A stretch of DNA of 64,000 nt from Cupriavidus sp. D39 (GTDB taxonomy: Bacteria; Pseudomonadota; Gammaproteobacteria; Burkholderiales; Burkholderiaceae), in the NCBI RefSeq assembly GCF_026627925.1, contig NZ_JAPNLE010000009.1:3782001-3846000 (forward strand), read 5' to 3'. The notes beneath the pieces were generated by a model. The model saw only the letters and a program-made list of their open reading frames with translations. It searched no databases and was not told the origin of the DNA. The first letter of the stretch is position 1. Each line of letters opens with the position of its first letter. The translations under genes were made by a program, and so were the position numbers. Below are positions 46,305 through 55,917 of the stretch, piece after piece.

Positions 46305-47589
46305 GCCCGCCGTGGTCGTGGTCATCGCAACCGCAGTCGTCGCCGTGCTCGTGGTCGTGGTCGTCATGGTCCAGGCCGTCGTCCCAGCTCGGGAACGGGT
46401 CGGCGTACCGCGCCCAGGCATCCGGGCCTGCAGCCATTTCCGCGTCGGTCAGCAGGCAGGCGTCCAGCAGCGCTTCGAGCGCGGGGCGGTCAAGGTCCTG
46501 GCCGATCAGCACCAGTTCCTGGCGCCGGTCGCCAAAGGGAGCGGGTTTGCCGTCCACCGTCATATCGGCTTCGAGCTCGGCGCGGCCGGCCTCGTCGTCC
46601 GGCCATTCGGACGAATCCAGCGCGGCCCACCAGGCGCCGGCGCCGCCGTGGCGGCACACGCCGCCGGCCTGGCCCCAGGTGCCGGCCGCGTGCATGCGCG
46701 TGGCCAGCCAGAAGAAGCCCTTGGAGCGCAGCACGTTGCCATGCTCGCGCAGCCACTCGGTGTGGATCAGGTCGGCAAAGCGCTGCGGATGGAAGGGGCG
46801 GCGGCGGCGGTAGACGAAGCTGCCGATGCCGTAGGCCTCGCTCTCCGGCACATGCTCGCCGCGCAGTTCGGCCAGCCAGCCCGGGGCGGCTGCGGCGGCG
46901 TCGAAGTCGAAACGGCCGGTGTCGAGAATGCTCTCCAGCGCAACCTTGCCAAAGCTGGCCGGCACGATAGCCGCGCGCGGGTTGAGCGAATGCAGGATGC
47001 CGGTCAGGCGCTCGCGCTCGGCCTCGCTGACGAGGTCGAGCTTGTTGAGCACGATCACGTCGCAGAACTCGACCTGCTCGATCAGCAGGTCGACCACCGT
47101 GCGGTCGTCGTCCTCGTCGCGCGCCTGGCCGCGGTCCTGGAGGAAGTCGGCTTCGTTGAAGTCTTGCAGGAAGTGCGCGGCATCGACCACCGTCACCATG
47201 GTGTCCAGGCGGGCGATGGCGTCCAGCGCCACGCCTTGCTCGTCCTCGAAGGTGAAGGTCTCCGCGATGGGCAGCGGCTCGGCGACCCCGGTCGACTCGA
47301 CCAGCAGGTAATCGAAGCGGCCCTCGCGCGCCAGCTTGCCGATCTCGGTCAGCAGGTCCTCGCGCAGCGTGCAGCAGATGCAGCCATTGGTCAGCTCGAT
47401 CAGGCGCTCGCCAGCCTGCGCCAGCATGCCGTCGCCAAGCAGGCGGGCGTCGATATTGACGTCCGCCAGGTCGTTGACGATCACAGCCACCCGCTTGCCT
47501 TCGCGGTTGGCCAGGACATGATTGAGCAGGGTTGTCTTGCCGGCACCGAGGAATCCGGACAGCACGGTGACGGGCAGGCGATCGGCCAT
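46294..47589 (-). CDS. COG0523-family GTPase (zinc metallochaperone, CobW-like), copy 1
   Basis: This 431-aa P-loop GTPase has [20 protein letters not shown] (Walker A), the metal motif [19 protein letters not shown] (Walker B region), NKLDLVSE, and a histidine/aspartate-rich C-terminus with [16 protein letters not shown] able to bind zinc. Zur-controlled COG0523 proteins deliver zinc to essential enzymes during limitation. ATG 47589 was chosen since [13 protein letters not shown] fits the family, with the operator candidate at 47623-47641 just upstream. Confidence 0.9.
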   Translation of the reverse strand: MADRLPVTVLSGFLGAGKTTLLNHVLANREGKRVAVIVNDLADVNIDARLLGDGMLAQAGERLIELTNGCICCTLREDLLTEIGKLAREGRFDYLLVESTGVAEPLPIAETFTFEDEQGVALDAIARLDTMVTVVDAAHFLQDFNEADFLQDRGQARDEDDDRTVVDLLIEQVEFCDVIVLNKLDLVSEAERERLTGILHSLNPRAAIVPASFGKVALESILDTGRFDFDAAAAAPGWLAELRGEHVPESEAYGIGSFVYRRRRPFHPQRFADLIHTEWLREHGNVLRSKGFFWLATRMHAAGTWGQAGGVCRHGGAGAWWAALDSSEWPDDEAGRAELEADMTVDGKPAPFGDRRQELVLIGQDLDRPALEALLDACLLTDAEMAAGPDAWARYADPFPSWDDGLDHDDHDHEHGDDCGCDDHDHGGHGH

Positions 47590-47622
47590 GGCATCGAGGC
47601 GCGCCGGGGTTGGGCGCGTGTT

Positions 47623-47641
47623 ATTGCAACAAAGTTGCGAC
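47623..47641. promoter_or_regulatory. Candidate Zur operator upstream of GTPase copy 1
   Basis: A dyad TTGCAAC-AAA-GTTGCGA lies 34 bp before the GTPase start. It matches the site at 50580-50598 at about 13 of 19 positions, sharing TGCAA and AGTTGCG. Sharing between two zinc genes suggests a Zur box, but the true consensus for this organism was not known to me. Confidence 0.45.
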
Positions 47642-47787
47642 TGTATCAGAAAGCAGGGGGAAAGCCGGTAATTCGGGGAGCGCGATGGCCGCACGAATCC
47701 AGCCGTTCCTAATGATAGGCCCGTGCCTGTGACACCACAAAGGCGAAAGACGAAAGGACGCGATGCCTGGCGGGGCGTGCCACTCAA

Positions 47788-47814
47788 ACAAAACGGCCCG
47801 GAGAACCGGGCCGT
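47788..47814 (-). terminator. Intrinsic terminator after dksA
   Basis: Read on the minus strand, a perfect 9-bp stem ACGGCCCGG/CCGGGCCGT with a 4-nt loop is followed by TTTTG. It lies 38 bp after the dksA stop and fits a rho-independent terminator. Confidence 0.8.
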
Positions 47815-47851
47815 CTGGCGCGCGGGGCGACGGCCCCGGGCAGTCGCGGAA

Positions 47852-48538
47852 TCAGTCGCCGAACAGCTTCTGGCGCAGTTCGCGGCGTTGCTGGGCTTCC
47901 AGCGACAGCGTGGCGGTGGGGCGGGCCAGCAAGCGCGGCACGCCGATCGGCTCGCCGGTTTCCTCGCACCAGCCGTAGTCGCCGGACTCGATGCGGGCCA
48001 GCGATTGCTCGACCTTCTTGAGCAGCTTGCGCTCGCGGTCGCGCGTGCGCAGTTCCAGCGCGTGCTCTTCCTCGATGGTGGCGCGGTCGGCGGGATCCGG
48101 CACGATGACCGTTTCGCGCAGGTGCTCGGTGGTCTGGTCGGCGTTTTTCAGGATATCGTCGCGCAGCTGCTCAAGGCGATGTTTGAAGAAGCCGAGTTGC
48201 GCTTCGTTCATGTAATCCTTGTCGCCCATCTTCAGGATTTCAGCTTCAGTCAGAAGTTTATTGCTGCTCATGGTTGCTGCTGATTCTCTTGTTGGTGCGA
48301 CCGGCGGCGTCTTGGTCCGCTCGGGTGCAGTGTCCGGCCGCTTGCGCGGCGCGGAGGTTTCGCTCTGGCTGGCTGCAGACTTGCTGCTGTGCGTGCCTCC
48401 CTTGGCCTCGCCCGCACCGGCGTGCGCCGTACTGCCGCGGGGAGCAGGCGCAGCCTCCATGGACTGTGCCTTCAGCGTCTCGGCCGCAGCGCTGCTGCTT
48501 TTGCTGCGGCTTTCTTTCGTTTTCGTTGCGGCTACCAT
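47852..48538 (-). CDS. dksA: DksA-type RNA polymerase-binding protein with a cysteine-poor zinc site
   Basis: This 228-aa DksA has the coiled-coil acidic tip region ([21 protein letters not shown]) and the C-terminal domain [28 protein letters not shown]. Only one of the four zinc-finger cysteines is kept, so it should fold without zinc, like the zinc-independent DksA variants. It modulates transcription of rRNA and amino acid genes with ppGpp. ATG 48538 ([10 protein letters not shown]) follows a purine-rich GAGAGAGG and adds a 90-residue low-complexity K/A/S/T/P extension. A shorter start at about 48271 ([11 protein letters not shown]) is possible. Confidence 0.88.
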   Translation of the reverse strand: MVAATKTKESRSKSSSAAAETLKAQSMEAAPAPRGSTAHAGAGEAKGGTHSSKSAASQSETSAPRKRPDTAPERTKTPPVAPTRESAATMSSNKLLTEAEILKMGDKDYMNEAQLGFFKHRLEQLRDDILKNADQTTEHLRETVIVPDPADRATIEEEHALELRTRDRERKLLKKVEQSLARIESGDYGWCEETGEPIGVPRLLARPTATLSLEAQQRRELRQKLFGD

Positions 48539-48839
48539 GGGACACCTCTCTCTCGCGTCGATCGATGACGGCGCGTGACGGGTGCCCCAAGCGGAGGGCG
48601 GTCTCCGCATGAAGCACTGCGACCGCACCTGCCGGCAGCCCGCCTCATGCTGACGACGACCGCCGTCCTGCATTGCGGGTGCCGTCGCCAAAGGACAAAA
48701 GGCTACGTTACCCGCACTAAATCCAGCCTATTGTACTTGAACAAAAAATTTGGAGATATGGGAGAAAAGCGGGGAGTTTTCCCTGATATCCCAGCCCCCT
48801 CCGACGAGGGGGGCAGGGGGGCGGCGCTGCCCGTCGGCT

Positions 48840-49928
48840 TCAGGCCAGGCAGGTGGCGAGGCCCTTCAGGATGGCGTCCTTGGGCAGGTCCACGCCAATG
48901 AAGACCATCTTGGTGCCGGGGGTTTCATCGCCCCATTTGGCGCCGATATCGCTGCCCATCAACTGATGCACACCCTGGAAGACCACTTTCCGGTCCACCG
49001 CGTCCATATAGAGTACGCCTTTGTAACGCAGCAGGTGTTCCCCGTAGACCGACAGGATGCCGGACAGGAATTCCTCCAGCTTGGCGTAATTGAAGGGTTT
49101 TTCGCTGCGGAAGACGAACGAGCCGATGCGGTCGGTGTGGTGGTGGTGGTGGTGGTGGTCGTGCTTGTGACCATGGCCGTGATCGTGCTGGTCATGGCCG
49201 CAGTCATCCTCGCAATGGTCGCCATGGGCGTGTTCGTGCGCGTGGTCGTGATCGTGCTCTTCGGCCTCGGCACGCAGGAAATCCGGGTCGATTTCCAGCT
49301 TTTCGTTCAGGTTGAAGCCCCGAAGGTCAAAGATTGTGTCTATCGGCGCTTCGCCGAAATGCGCCGTGCGCACGGGCGCGCGCGGGTTCATGTGCAGCAG
49401 GCGGTGGCGCAGGTCTTTGATCCCGCCCTCCGGCACCAGGTCCGCCTTGGTGATGAAGATGGCGTCGGCAAAGCCAACCTGGCGCTGCGCTTCTTCCTGC
49501 TTGTCGAGCTGCCGGTTGGCGTGCTTGGCGTCCACCAGGGTGATCACGGCGTCCAGCAGGTAGCGCTGGGCGATCTCGTCGTCCATGAAGAAGGTCTGGG
49601 CCACGGGGCCGGGGTTGGCCACGCCGGTGGTTTCGATCACGACGCGGTCGAAATCGATCTCGCCGGCGTCGCGCCGGGTCATCAGCTGCGACAGCGCCGC
49701 CACCAGGTCGCCGCGGATGGTGCAGCAGATGCAGCCGTTGCTCATCTGCACGATCTGCTCGCGGCCATCCTGCACCAGGATCTCGTTGTCGATGTTCTCT
49801 TCGCCGAACTCGTTTTCGATCACGGCGATCTTCATGCCGTGCTGCTCGCTCAGGATGCGCTTGAGCAGGGTGGTCTTGCCGCTGCCGAGGAAGCCGGTCA
49901 GGATCGTGACCGGGATCAGTTTGGACAT
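48840..49928 (-). CDS. COG0523-family GTPase with a long poly-histidine loop, copy 2
   Basis: This 362-aa GTPase has VTILTGFLGSGKTTLLKRIL, the CxCC metal motif NGCICCTIRGD, ETTGVANP and TKADLVPEGG. A metal-storing loop of about 45 residues contains HDHDHAHEHAHGDHCEDDC and a run of seven to eight histidines (coding region near 49137-49160). Such loops bind several zinc or nickel ions. The gene lies 101 bp after the Zur-like gene and is likely co-transcribed. It differs from copy 1 in loop placement, so the two may serve different client enzymes. Confidence 0.9.
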   Translation of the reverse strand: MSKLIPVTILTGFLGSGKTTLLKRILSEQHGMKIAVIENEFGEENIDNEILVQDGREQIVQMSNGCICCTIRGDLVAALSQLMTRRDAGEIDFDRVVIETTGVANPGPVAQTFFMDDEIAQRYLLDAVITLVDAKHANRQLDKQEEAQRQVGFADAIFITKADLVPEGGIKDLRHRLLHMNPRAPVRTAHFGEAPIDTIFDLRGFNLNEKLEIDPDFLRAEAEEHDHDHAHEHAHGDHCEDDCGHDQHDHGHGHKHDHHHHHHHTDRIGSFVFRSEKPFNYAKLEEFLSGILSVYGEHLLRYKGVLYMDAVDRKVVFQGVHQLMGSDIGAKWGDETPGTKMVFIGVDLPKDAILKGLATCLA

Positions 49929-50029
49929 TGTTTTCTCCGGGAAGGGATACCGCTTTGGCCTGTCGTACGCGGGGTAAGTGGTGTTTGGATAACTTGTTCG
50001 TTCATATAGCGCGCGGGCGGGGCCTTCGC

Positions 50030-50551
50030 TCAGCCGTGCTTGCCATGGGTGCGTGCGCCGCATTCGGCACAAACGCCGTTTACGGTCAGCTCCACATGCT
50101 CCACGGCAAAGCCGCTTGGCACCTTGGGCGCGGCTTGCGCCGGCGCGCTGACGCCGTCCAGGCAGAAAGTGCGGTCGCAGCGGTTGCAATGGAAGTGGCT
50201 GTGCTGCCGGTGCACCTGGGCGCGCGCTGCCTCGTGCTCGACCAGGCTGAAGCGGAAGACGCGGTCGTGGCCGGCCCGTTTCTGGGCCAACCCTTGCTCG
50301 ACCAGCCAGTCGAGCACGCGGTACACGGTCACGCGGTCGATCGCTTCGCCATCGGCCGGCATGCGGTCGATCACGGCTTGGTGGGTCAGCGGTTCATGGC
50401 TTTCCATCAGGCAGGCCAGGATGCCAAGGCGCGGCTGGGTCACACGGGCGCCCAGTTCGCGCAGGCGTTCGTGGGCGGCGTCCAGGGTAGCCGGCGCGGG
50501 GGACATGGCGGATGCCGGCATGGCCTGGGTGGGGGAGGGGCTGCTGCTCAT
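50030..50551 (-). CDS. zur: Fur-family regulator, Zur-like
   Basis: This 173-aa protein has the Fur winged helix (RVTQPRLGILACLMESHEPLTHQAVID, then DRVTVYRVLDWLVEQGLAQ) and dimer metal sites: HRQHSHFHCNRCDRTFCL supplies His and a CxxC zinc pair, with a second CAEC near the end. Neighbouring zinc GTPases make Zur the best call over Fur. With Zn bound, Zur represses uptake genes. A candidate operator sits 29 bp before the start (50580-50598), consistent with autoregulation. Confidence 0.85.
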   Translation of the reverse strand: MSSSPSPTQAMPASAMSPAPATLDAAHERLRELGARVTQPRLGILACLMESHEPLTHQAVIDRMPADGEAIDRVTVYRVLDWLVEQGLAQKRAGHDRVFRFSLVEHEAARAQVHRQHSHFHCNRCDRTFCLDGVSAPAQAAPKVPSGFAVEHVELTVNGVCAECGARTHGKHG

Positions 50552-50579
50552 GGACCGATTTAACCATAGCGCCCCGGGT

Positions 50580-50598
50580 GATGCAATTCAGTTGCGTC
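50580..50598. promoter_or_regulatory. Candidate Zur operator between zur and the divergent hydrolase
   Basis: GATGCAATTCAGTTGCGTC is an imperfect dyad of the same form as 47623-47641. It lies between the divergent zur and hydrolase genes and could control either. Confidence 0.45.
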
Positions 50599-50698
50599 AA
50601 CTCGTTGCCCTGGCTGCCATGCGCGGCGTGCGTCCCGTCGCGCTCTCGCTTTGCGTCTATCATCGCCAGCAGGCCCCCGAGACGCGAGGAGACACCCC

Positions 50699-51598
50699 AT
50701 GCAGAACGACGCCAGCGCCCTGCTGTTTCCCAATTTCGAGTCCATTCGCCTGCACATCGGCGACGTGGGGATCGCCGGCGTGCGCGGCGGCTCCGGGCCG
50801 CCCTTGTTATTGCTGCACGGCCATCCGCAGAGCCACCTGATCTGGCACAAGGTGGCGCCGGCGCTGGCCGACCGTTTTACCGTGATCGCCACCGACCTGC
50901 GCGGCTACGGCGGCAGCAGCACGCCACCGGGCAACGCCGGCCACGAGAACTACAGCAAGCGCGCGATGGCGCAGGACCAGGTGGCGGTGATGGCGCAGCT
51001 GGGTTTCGACCGCTTCGCGCTATGCGCCCACGACCGCGGCGCGCGCGTGGCGCACAGACTGATCGCGGACCATCCGGGCCGGGTCACGCGCGCCATGCTG
51101 CTGGACATCGCGCCCACGCTGGCCATGTACGAGCGCACCAGCATGGCGTTTGCCGCCGCCTACTGGCACTGGTTCTTCCTGATCCAGCCGGCGCCGTTCC
51201 CGGAAACGCTGATCAATGCGGAGCCCGAGTTCTACCTCAGCAGGCTGATGGGCCTGCGCCACGCCGGGCTGAGCCCGTTCGCCCCCGACGCGATGGCCGC
51301 ATATACCGCCGCCATGCGCGATCCGGCCCACGTGCACGCGATGTGCGAGGACTACCGCGCGGCGGCCACCATCGACCTGGACCATGACCGCGCGGACCGC
51401 GCCGATGGCCGCAGGCTGGATTGCCCGCTACGCGTGCTGTGGGGAGAGCACGGTGTGGTGGCCCGCTGTTTCGAGCCGCTGTCGCTGTGGCAGGAGGTGG
51501 CGAGCGAGGTCAGCGGCCGCGCGGTGCCTTGTGGGCATTACATCCCGGAGGAGGCCCCCGAGGTGCTGCAGGAGGAAATGCTCGGCTTCTTCTGCTGA
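50699..51598 (+). CDS. Alpha/beta hydrolase of the fluoroacetate-dehalogenase family
   Basis: This 299-aa hydrolase has LLLLHGHPQSHLIWHKVAP (oxyanion region) and ATDLRGYGGSSTPP. The nucleophile is D112 in CAHDRGARVAHR, where the FAcD family has HDRGxR. H157-W158 in YWHWFF corresponds to the halide pocket of fluoroacetate dehalogenase, and H280 in CGHYIPEEAP is the base. Close family members dehalogenate haloacetates; others hydrolyse epoxides. The arginine pattern and WHW support the haloacetate branch, but activity on a given substrate is inference. Confidence 0.8.
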   Translation: MQNDASALLFPNFESIRLHIGDVGIAGVRGGSGPPLLLLHGHPQSHLIWHKVAPALADRFTVIATDLRGYGGSSTPPGNAGHENYSKRAMAQDQVAVMAQLGFDRFALCAHDRGARVAHRLIADHPGRVTRAMLLDIAPTLAMYERTSMAFAAAYWHWFFLIQPAPFPETLINAEPEFYLSRLMGLRHAGLSPFAPDAMAAYTAAMRDPAHVHAMCEDYRAAATIDLDHDRADRADGRRLDCPLRVLWGEHGVVARCFEPLSLWQEVASEVSGRAVPCGHYIPEEAPEVLQEEMLGFFC

Positions 51599-51926
51599 TC
51601 TTCTGCTGGTCTCCTGTTGTTGTCTTGTTGCTGTCCTGTTGCCTCCCGATTCCCGCGGGCTGCGGCGAGTTCGATACATTTGGCGTGATTTTGCGAAGAA
51701 ATGTCTTAGCGGGTTATTCCGGATATTTGCCACTTTTCGACATTGATAGCATTGCGCTCCGGTCGCGCGGCCCAAGCCGCGGCGGCCGTATGCGCTGTGC
51801 CCGCGTCATGGTCGGCGCTGCCGCCCGGATCGGGCCGGCAGCGCAGGAATGGCAGCGCCCGACAGGGCGCGCCACTCCGGCCGGGGCAGTGTCGGGACGG
51901 GAATAGAAGGGTATCCAGGAGATAGC

Positions 51927-52913
51927 ATGAAACGAGTTGCACAGTTTGTGGCTGCCGCGCTGACGGTCGGCGTAATGGGAGTGCATGCGGGCGCGCAGGC
52001 ACAGGAATTCCCAGGCAGCAAGCCGGTATCGGTGGTGGTGCCGTTTGCCGCAGGCGGCCCGACCGACAAGGTCTCGCGCGAGCTGGTCATGATCATGTCC
52101 AAGCACCTGGGTACCACGATGGTGATCGAGAACCTGGGCGGCGCTGGCGGCACCATCGGCGCCAAGAAGGTCGCGCAGTCCAAGGGCGACGGCTACACCA
52201 TCCTGATCCACCATATCGGCATGTCGACGGCGCCGGCCCTGTACCGCAACCTCGGCTTCGACCCGCTCAAGGACTTTGAGACCGTGGGCGAGATCGCCGA
52301 CGTGCCGATGGTGATGGTTGGCAACAAGAACCTGCCGCCCGCCAACTTCAAGGACCTGGTCCCCTATATCAAGGCCAATGCCGCCAAGCTGTCGCTGGCC
52401 AACGCCGGCATCGGCTCGGCCTCGCACCTGTGCGGCCTGCTGTTCCAGAGCGCCATCCAGACCGAGCTGACCACGGTGCCCTACAAGGGCACGGCGCCGG
52501 CGCTGACCGATATCCTGGGCGGCCAGGTCAACCTGATGTGCGACCAGACCACCAATATCGCCGGCCAGCTCAAGGCGGGGTCTCTCAAGCCGTATGCGGC
52601 CATGCAGAACCGCCGCGTGGAAGCCTTCAAGGACATCCCGACGGCCGCCGAGCAAGGCCTGCCGGGTGTCGAAGTGAAGATCTGGCATGCCATGTACGCG
52701 CCCAAGGGCACGCCCAAGCCGGTGGTGGACAAGCTCTCGGCAGCGCTGCAAAAGGCAGTGACGGATCCGAACTTCCGCGCCAAGATGGCTGAGCTGGGCG
52801 CCGAAGCCGTGCCCGCGCAGCGCGCCACGCCGGAATCGCTGAAGGTCTTCCTGGCCGGGGAAATCGGCAAGTGGACCCCGGTGATCAAGAAGGCCGGCGT
52901 GTACGCCGACTGA
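51927..52913 (+). CDS. Bug/TctC-type tripartite tricarboxylate transporter substrate-binding protein
   Basis: This 328-aa periplasmic receptor has a signal peptide ending AGAQAQEF and the Bug pattern VSVVVPFAAGGPTDKVSREL, with ENLGGAGGTIGAKKVAQSKGDGYT and VPYKGTAPALTDILGGQV. These proteins bind carboxylates or aromatic acids. No TctA/TctB membrane genes adjoin, as is usual for the many orphan Bug genes in Burkholderiales. It ends 49 bp before a terminator. The ligand is unknown. Confidence 0.92.
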   Translation: MKRVAQFVAAALTVGVMGVHAGAQAQEFPGSKPVSVVVPFAAGGPTDKVSRELVMIMSKHLGTTMVIENLGGAGGTIGAKKVAQSKGDGYTILIHHIGMSTAPALYRNLGFDPLKDFETVGEIADVPMVMVGNKNLPPANFKDLVPYIKANAAKLSLANAGIGSASHLCGLLFQSAIQTELTTVPYKGTAPALTDILGGQVNLMCDQTTNIAGQLKAGSLKPYAAMQNRRVEAFKDIPTAAEQGLPGVEVKIWHAMYAPKGTPKPVVDKLSAALQKAVTDPNFRAKMAELGAEAVPAQRATPESLKVFLAGEIGKWTPVIKKAGVYAD

Positions 52914-52962
52914 CCGGACGCAAAAGAACGGCTCGTCCGCGGGCGCCTGCCCGCGGATGGCG

Positions 52963-52995
52963 AAAAGGCTACGCGCAATGCGTGGCCTTTTTGTT
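52963..52995 (+). terminator. Intrinsic terminator after the Bug gene
   Basis: AAAAGGC-T-ACGC pairs with GCGT-G-GCCTTTT around a short loop and is followed by TTTGTTT. A second hairpin GTCCGCGGGC/GCCCGCGGAT lies just before it. Confidence 0.75.
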
Positions 52996-53093
52996 TCTTG
53001 AGGGGGCGCGCGCGGCGGCAGCCACCTCGTCTATATTGGTTTGATTGCCTTCGGTCCGGCAGGGATGCGCACGGTGGGCCGCTTGCGGTGGCC

Positions 53094-53121
53094 CTTGAAT
53101 TCACCGCACCCGTCGCCACCT
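53094..53121 (+). promoter_or_regulatory. Candidate sigma-32 heat-shock promoter of hslVU
   Basis: CTTGAA (53094-53099) and CGCCACCT (53114-53121) at 14-bp spacing match the heat-shock sigma factor consensus (CTTGAA / CCCCATNT) in most positions. It lies about 30 bp before hslV, a gene known to be heat-shock regulated. Confidence 0.45.
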
Positions 53122-53151
53122 ACCTCCCTGACATATTCTTGCGAAGCCATC

Positions 53152-53688
53152 ATGGAACAGTATCACGGCACTACCATCGTCAGCGTCCGGCGCGGCAACC
53201 AGGTTGCAGTCGGCGGTGACGGCCAGGTCACACTCGGCAATATTGTGATGAAGGGCACCGCCCGCAAGGTGCGCCGCATCTATAACGGCAAGGTACTGGT
53301 TGGCTTCGCCGGCAGCACCGCTGATGCCTTCTCGCTGCTCGACCGCTTCGAGGCCAAGCTGGAGAAGTACCAGGGCAACCTGACCCGCGCCGCCGTCGAC
53401 CTCGCCAAGGACTGGCGCTCGGACCGCGCGCTGCGCCGGCTCGAGGCCATGCTGATCACCGCCGACCGCGACACCACGCTGGTGATCACCGGCAATGGCG
53501 ATGTGCTTGACCCCGAAGGCGGCGTGGCCGCGATCGGCTCGGGCGGCGCTTATGCCCAGTCGGCCGCCAAGGCGCTGGTGGAGAACACCGAGCTTTCGCC
53601 CAAGGACATCGTCGAGAAGTCGCTGGGCATTGCCGGCGAGCTCTGCATCTACACCAACACCAATTTCGTCATCGAGACGCTGGAATGA
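53152..53688 (+). CDS. hslV: ATP-dependent protease peptidase subunit HslV
   Basis: This 178-aa proteasome-like Ntn hydrolase is the peptidase of the HslUV complex. The processed N-terminal threonine is T7 after MEQYHG (then TTIVSVRRG). [30 protein letters not shown] and [16 protein letters not shown] are family blocks. It partners HslU, encoded 93 bp downstream, to unfold and degrade proteins in the cytosol. Confidence 0.97.
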   Translation: MEQYHGTTIVSVRRGNQVAVGGDGQVTLGNIVMKGTARKVRRIYNGKVLVGFAGSTADAFSLLDRFEAKLEKYQGNLTRAAVDLAKDWRSDRALRRLEAMLITADRDTTLVITGNGDVLDPEGGVAAIGSGGAYAQSAAKALVENTELSPKDIVEKSLGIAGELCIYTNTNFVIETLE

Positions 53689-53780
53689 GCGTCGGCCGGC
53701 CGCGCAAAAGCCTGACGCGCGGCTGCCTGGGCCCGGATGCCGCACCGCTCCGGTCCGTCGTCTTCCTCTGAACGGATACC

Positions 53781-55112
53781 ATGTCGCATACCATGACCCC
53801 GTCGGAAATTGTTTCCGAACTCGACAAGCACATCATCGGCCAGAACAAGGCCAAGAAAGCGGTAGCGGTTGCGCTGCGCAATCGCTGGCGCCGCCAGCAG
53901 GTGGAAGAACCCCTGCGCCAGGAAATCACGCCCAAGAACATCCTGATGATCGGGCCGACCGGTGTCGGCAAGACCGAGATCGCGCGCCGCCTGGCCAAGC
54001 TGGCCGATGCGCCGTTCATCAAGATCGAGGCCACCAAGTTCACCGAGGTGGGCTACGTCGGCCGCGATGTGGACACCATCGTGCGCGACCTTGCCGAGAT
54101 GGCGGTCAAGCAGGCGCGCGAGTCCGAAATGAAGAAGGTGCGCACCAAGGCCGAGGAAGCCGCAGAGGACCGCCTGCTCGACGTGCTGCTGCCGCCGCCG
54201 CGCGATATCGGCTTCAACCAGCCCGAGGAAAAGGATTCCAACACGCGCCAGGTGTTCCGCAAGAAGTTGCGCGAAGGCCAGCTCGACGACAAGGAAATCG
54301 AGCTCGAGGTTGCCGCCGGCTCGCCGAACATGGACATCATGGGTCCCCCGGGCATGGAAGACATGACCGAGCAGATCCGCACCATGTTTGCCGGCCTGGG
54401 CCAGGGCAAGAAGGCGCGCCGCAAGATGAAGGTGCACGAAGCCTTCAAGCTGCTGATCGACGAGGAAGCCGCCAAGCTGCTCAATGACGAGGAGGTCAAG
54501 CACAAGGCAGTGGCCAACGTCGAGCAGAACGGCATCGTGTTCCTGGACGAGATCGACAAGATCGCCAGCCGCAGCGAACTGGGCGGCGGCGAAGTGTCGC
54601 GCCAGGGCGTGCAGCGCGATCTGCTGCCGCTGGTCGAGGGCACCACGGTCAACACCAAATACGGCATGATCAAGACCGACCACATCCTGTTCATTGCCTC
54701 GGGTGCGTTCCACCTGTCCAAGCCCAGCGACCTGATCCCGGAGCTGCAGGGCCGCTTCCCGATTCGGGTCGAGCTGGAATCGCTGTCGGTCTCCGACTTC
54801 GAAGCCATCCTGACCCAGACCGATGCCAGCCTGACCAAGCAGTACCAGGCGTTGCTGAGCACCGAGCAGGTCGAGCTGGTGTTCGCGCCGGACGGCATCC
54901 GCCGGCTGGCCGAGATCGCTTTCTCGGTCAACGAGAAGGTCGAGAACATCGGCGCGCGCCGCTTGTACACGGTGATGGAGCGGCTGCTCGAGGACCTGTC
55001 CTTCCACGCCACCAAGTCATCGGGCGAGAGGGTCATCATCGACGCGGCTTACGTTGACGAACGCCTGGGCGACCTCGCCGGCAACGAAGACCTGTCGCGC
55101 TACGTGCTGTAA
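53781..55112 (+). CDS. hslU: ATP-dependent unfoldase HslU
   Basis: This 443-aa AAA+ unfoldase has Walker [19 protein letters not shown], Walker [13 protein letters not shown], the I domain between about residues 110 and 240 with [15 protein letters not shown], the [14 protein letters not shown] pore region and the C-terminal [20 protein letters not shown] that docks into HslV. The length is normal. Confidence 0.97.
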   Translation: MSHTMTPSEIVSELDKHIIGQNKAKKAVAVALRNRWRRQQVEEPLRQEITPKNILMIGPTGVGKTEIARRLAKLADAPFIKIEATKFTEVGYVGRDVDTIVRDLAEMAVKQARESEMKKVRTKAEEAAEDRLLDVLLPPPRDIGFNQPEEKDSNTRQVFRKKLREGQLDDKEIELEVAAGSPNMDIMGPPGMEDMTEQIRTMFAGLGQGKKARRKMKVHEAFKLLIDEEAAKLLNDEEVKHKAVANVEQNGIVFLDEIDKIASRSELGGGEVSRQGVQRDLLPLVEGTTVNTKYGMIKTDHILFIASGAFHLSKPSDLIPELQGRFPIRVELESLSVSDFEAILTQTDASLTKQYQALLSTEQVELVFAPDGIRRLAEIAFSVNEKVENIGARRLYTVMERLLEDLSFHATKSSGERVIIDAAYVDERLGDLAGNEDLSRYVL

Positions 55113-55155
55113 GCGTGTAAGCCTTAGCCCGCCATAGGTCTGTCAGGCGGCATCC

Positions 55156-55195
55156 AACGACAAAGGGCGCACTTCGGTGCGCCCTTTGTCGTTTT
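55156..55195 (+). terminator. Strong intrinsic terminator after hslU
   Basis: A 17-bp perfect stem (55156-55172 with 55177-55193) with the stable TTCG tetraloop is followed by TT. It separates hslU from the convergent gene ending at 55209, so it may serve both. Confidence 0.85.
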
Positions 55196-55208
55196 GCCAT
55201 GCGCCCGC

Positions 55209-55760
55209 TCAGTGCGCGTGCACATGCCCCGCCGGCATCGGCGCGGTCAGTTCCAGTTCCGCCGCCGGCGTCTTCAGCTCGCGCAGGCTCTGGCCATCCG
55301 CGGGGATCTGCGTCCACTCGGCACGGCCGTCCTCGCACTCCTGCACCACCGGGAAATACAGCTTGCCGGCCTGCTCCGGCAGCTTCATCAGCATCACGAA
55401 TTCATCGAAATGCGCGTCGGCCAGCGAGCCGGCAAACCAGCGCAGCGTGCGCACGTCCTCGCTCACGGTCTTGCCGTGCGAGGCATAGGGCTTGGCCAGT
55501 GGCGCGCGTTTCACTTCCAGTTGCCAGCCCGCCTTGGGCTGCGGATGGGCGCCTTGCACGCCTTCCGGGATGGTCACGGTGATGGCGCGGGTAGCGCTGC
55601 CGTTGCAGCCATGGCCCACCATCAGGGCGCCTTTGAAGTAGCTGCCGGCTGTCGCGGTCTTCTGCTCGAACACGATGTGGGCGAACGCGGCGGGCGTCCA
55701 GCTTGCGCCAAGCGAGGCCAGCGCGATGGTCATTGCGGGCAGCAGGCGGGATGCGGTCAT
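55209..55760 (-). CDS. YcnI-like copper-associated exported protein (DUF1775)
   Basis: This 183-aa exported protein has a signal peptide ending AAFAHIVFE, placing a histidine at the mature N-terminus, the typical copper ligand of YcnI-like proteins. LMVGHGCNGSATRAITVTIPEG and PKAGWQLEVKRAPLAK are family blocks, and it ends GHVHAH. Family members are linked to copper handling, though the mechanism is unclear. Upstream and downstream genes give no further clue. Confidence 0.82.
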   Translation of the reverse strand: MTASRLLPAMTIALASLGASWTPAAFAHIVFEQKTATAGSYFKGALMVGHGCNGSATRAITVTIPEGVQGAHPQPKAGWQLEVKRAPLAKPYASHGKTVSEDVRTLRWFAGSLADAHFDEFVMLMKLPEQAGKLYFPVVQECEDGRAEWTQIPADGQSLRELKTPAAELELTAPMPAGHVHAH

Positions 55761-55917
55761 GTCGATTCTCCTGGGAAGCGCGCCAGTCTAGCGCCGAAGG
55801 CCGTCGCTGGCCCTGCGGCGCAGGGCCGCAGGGCCACGGCGTGGTGTGCCCCGCAAATCATGTCGGAATTGTCTTACGTAGCTTTCGGAGCGTGACGCCT
55901 GATTGTAGGAGGTGCCC

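Noticed and set aside
47611..47787. N-terminal extension of the first COG0523 GTPase
   Set aside because: The extra residues are not family-like and would cover the candidate operator; ATG 47589 starts the conserved domain.
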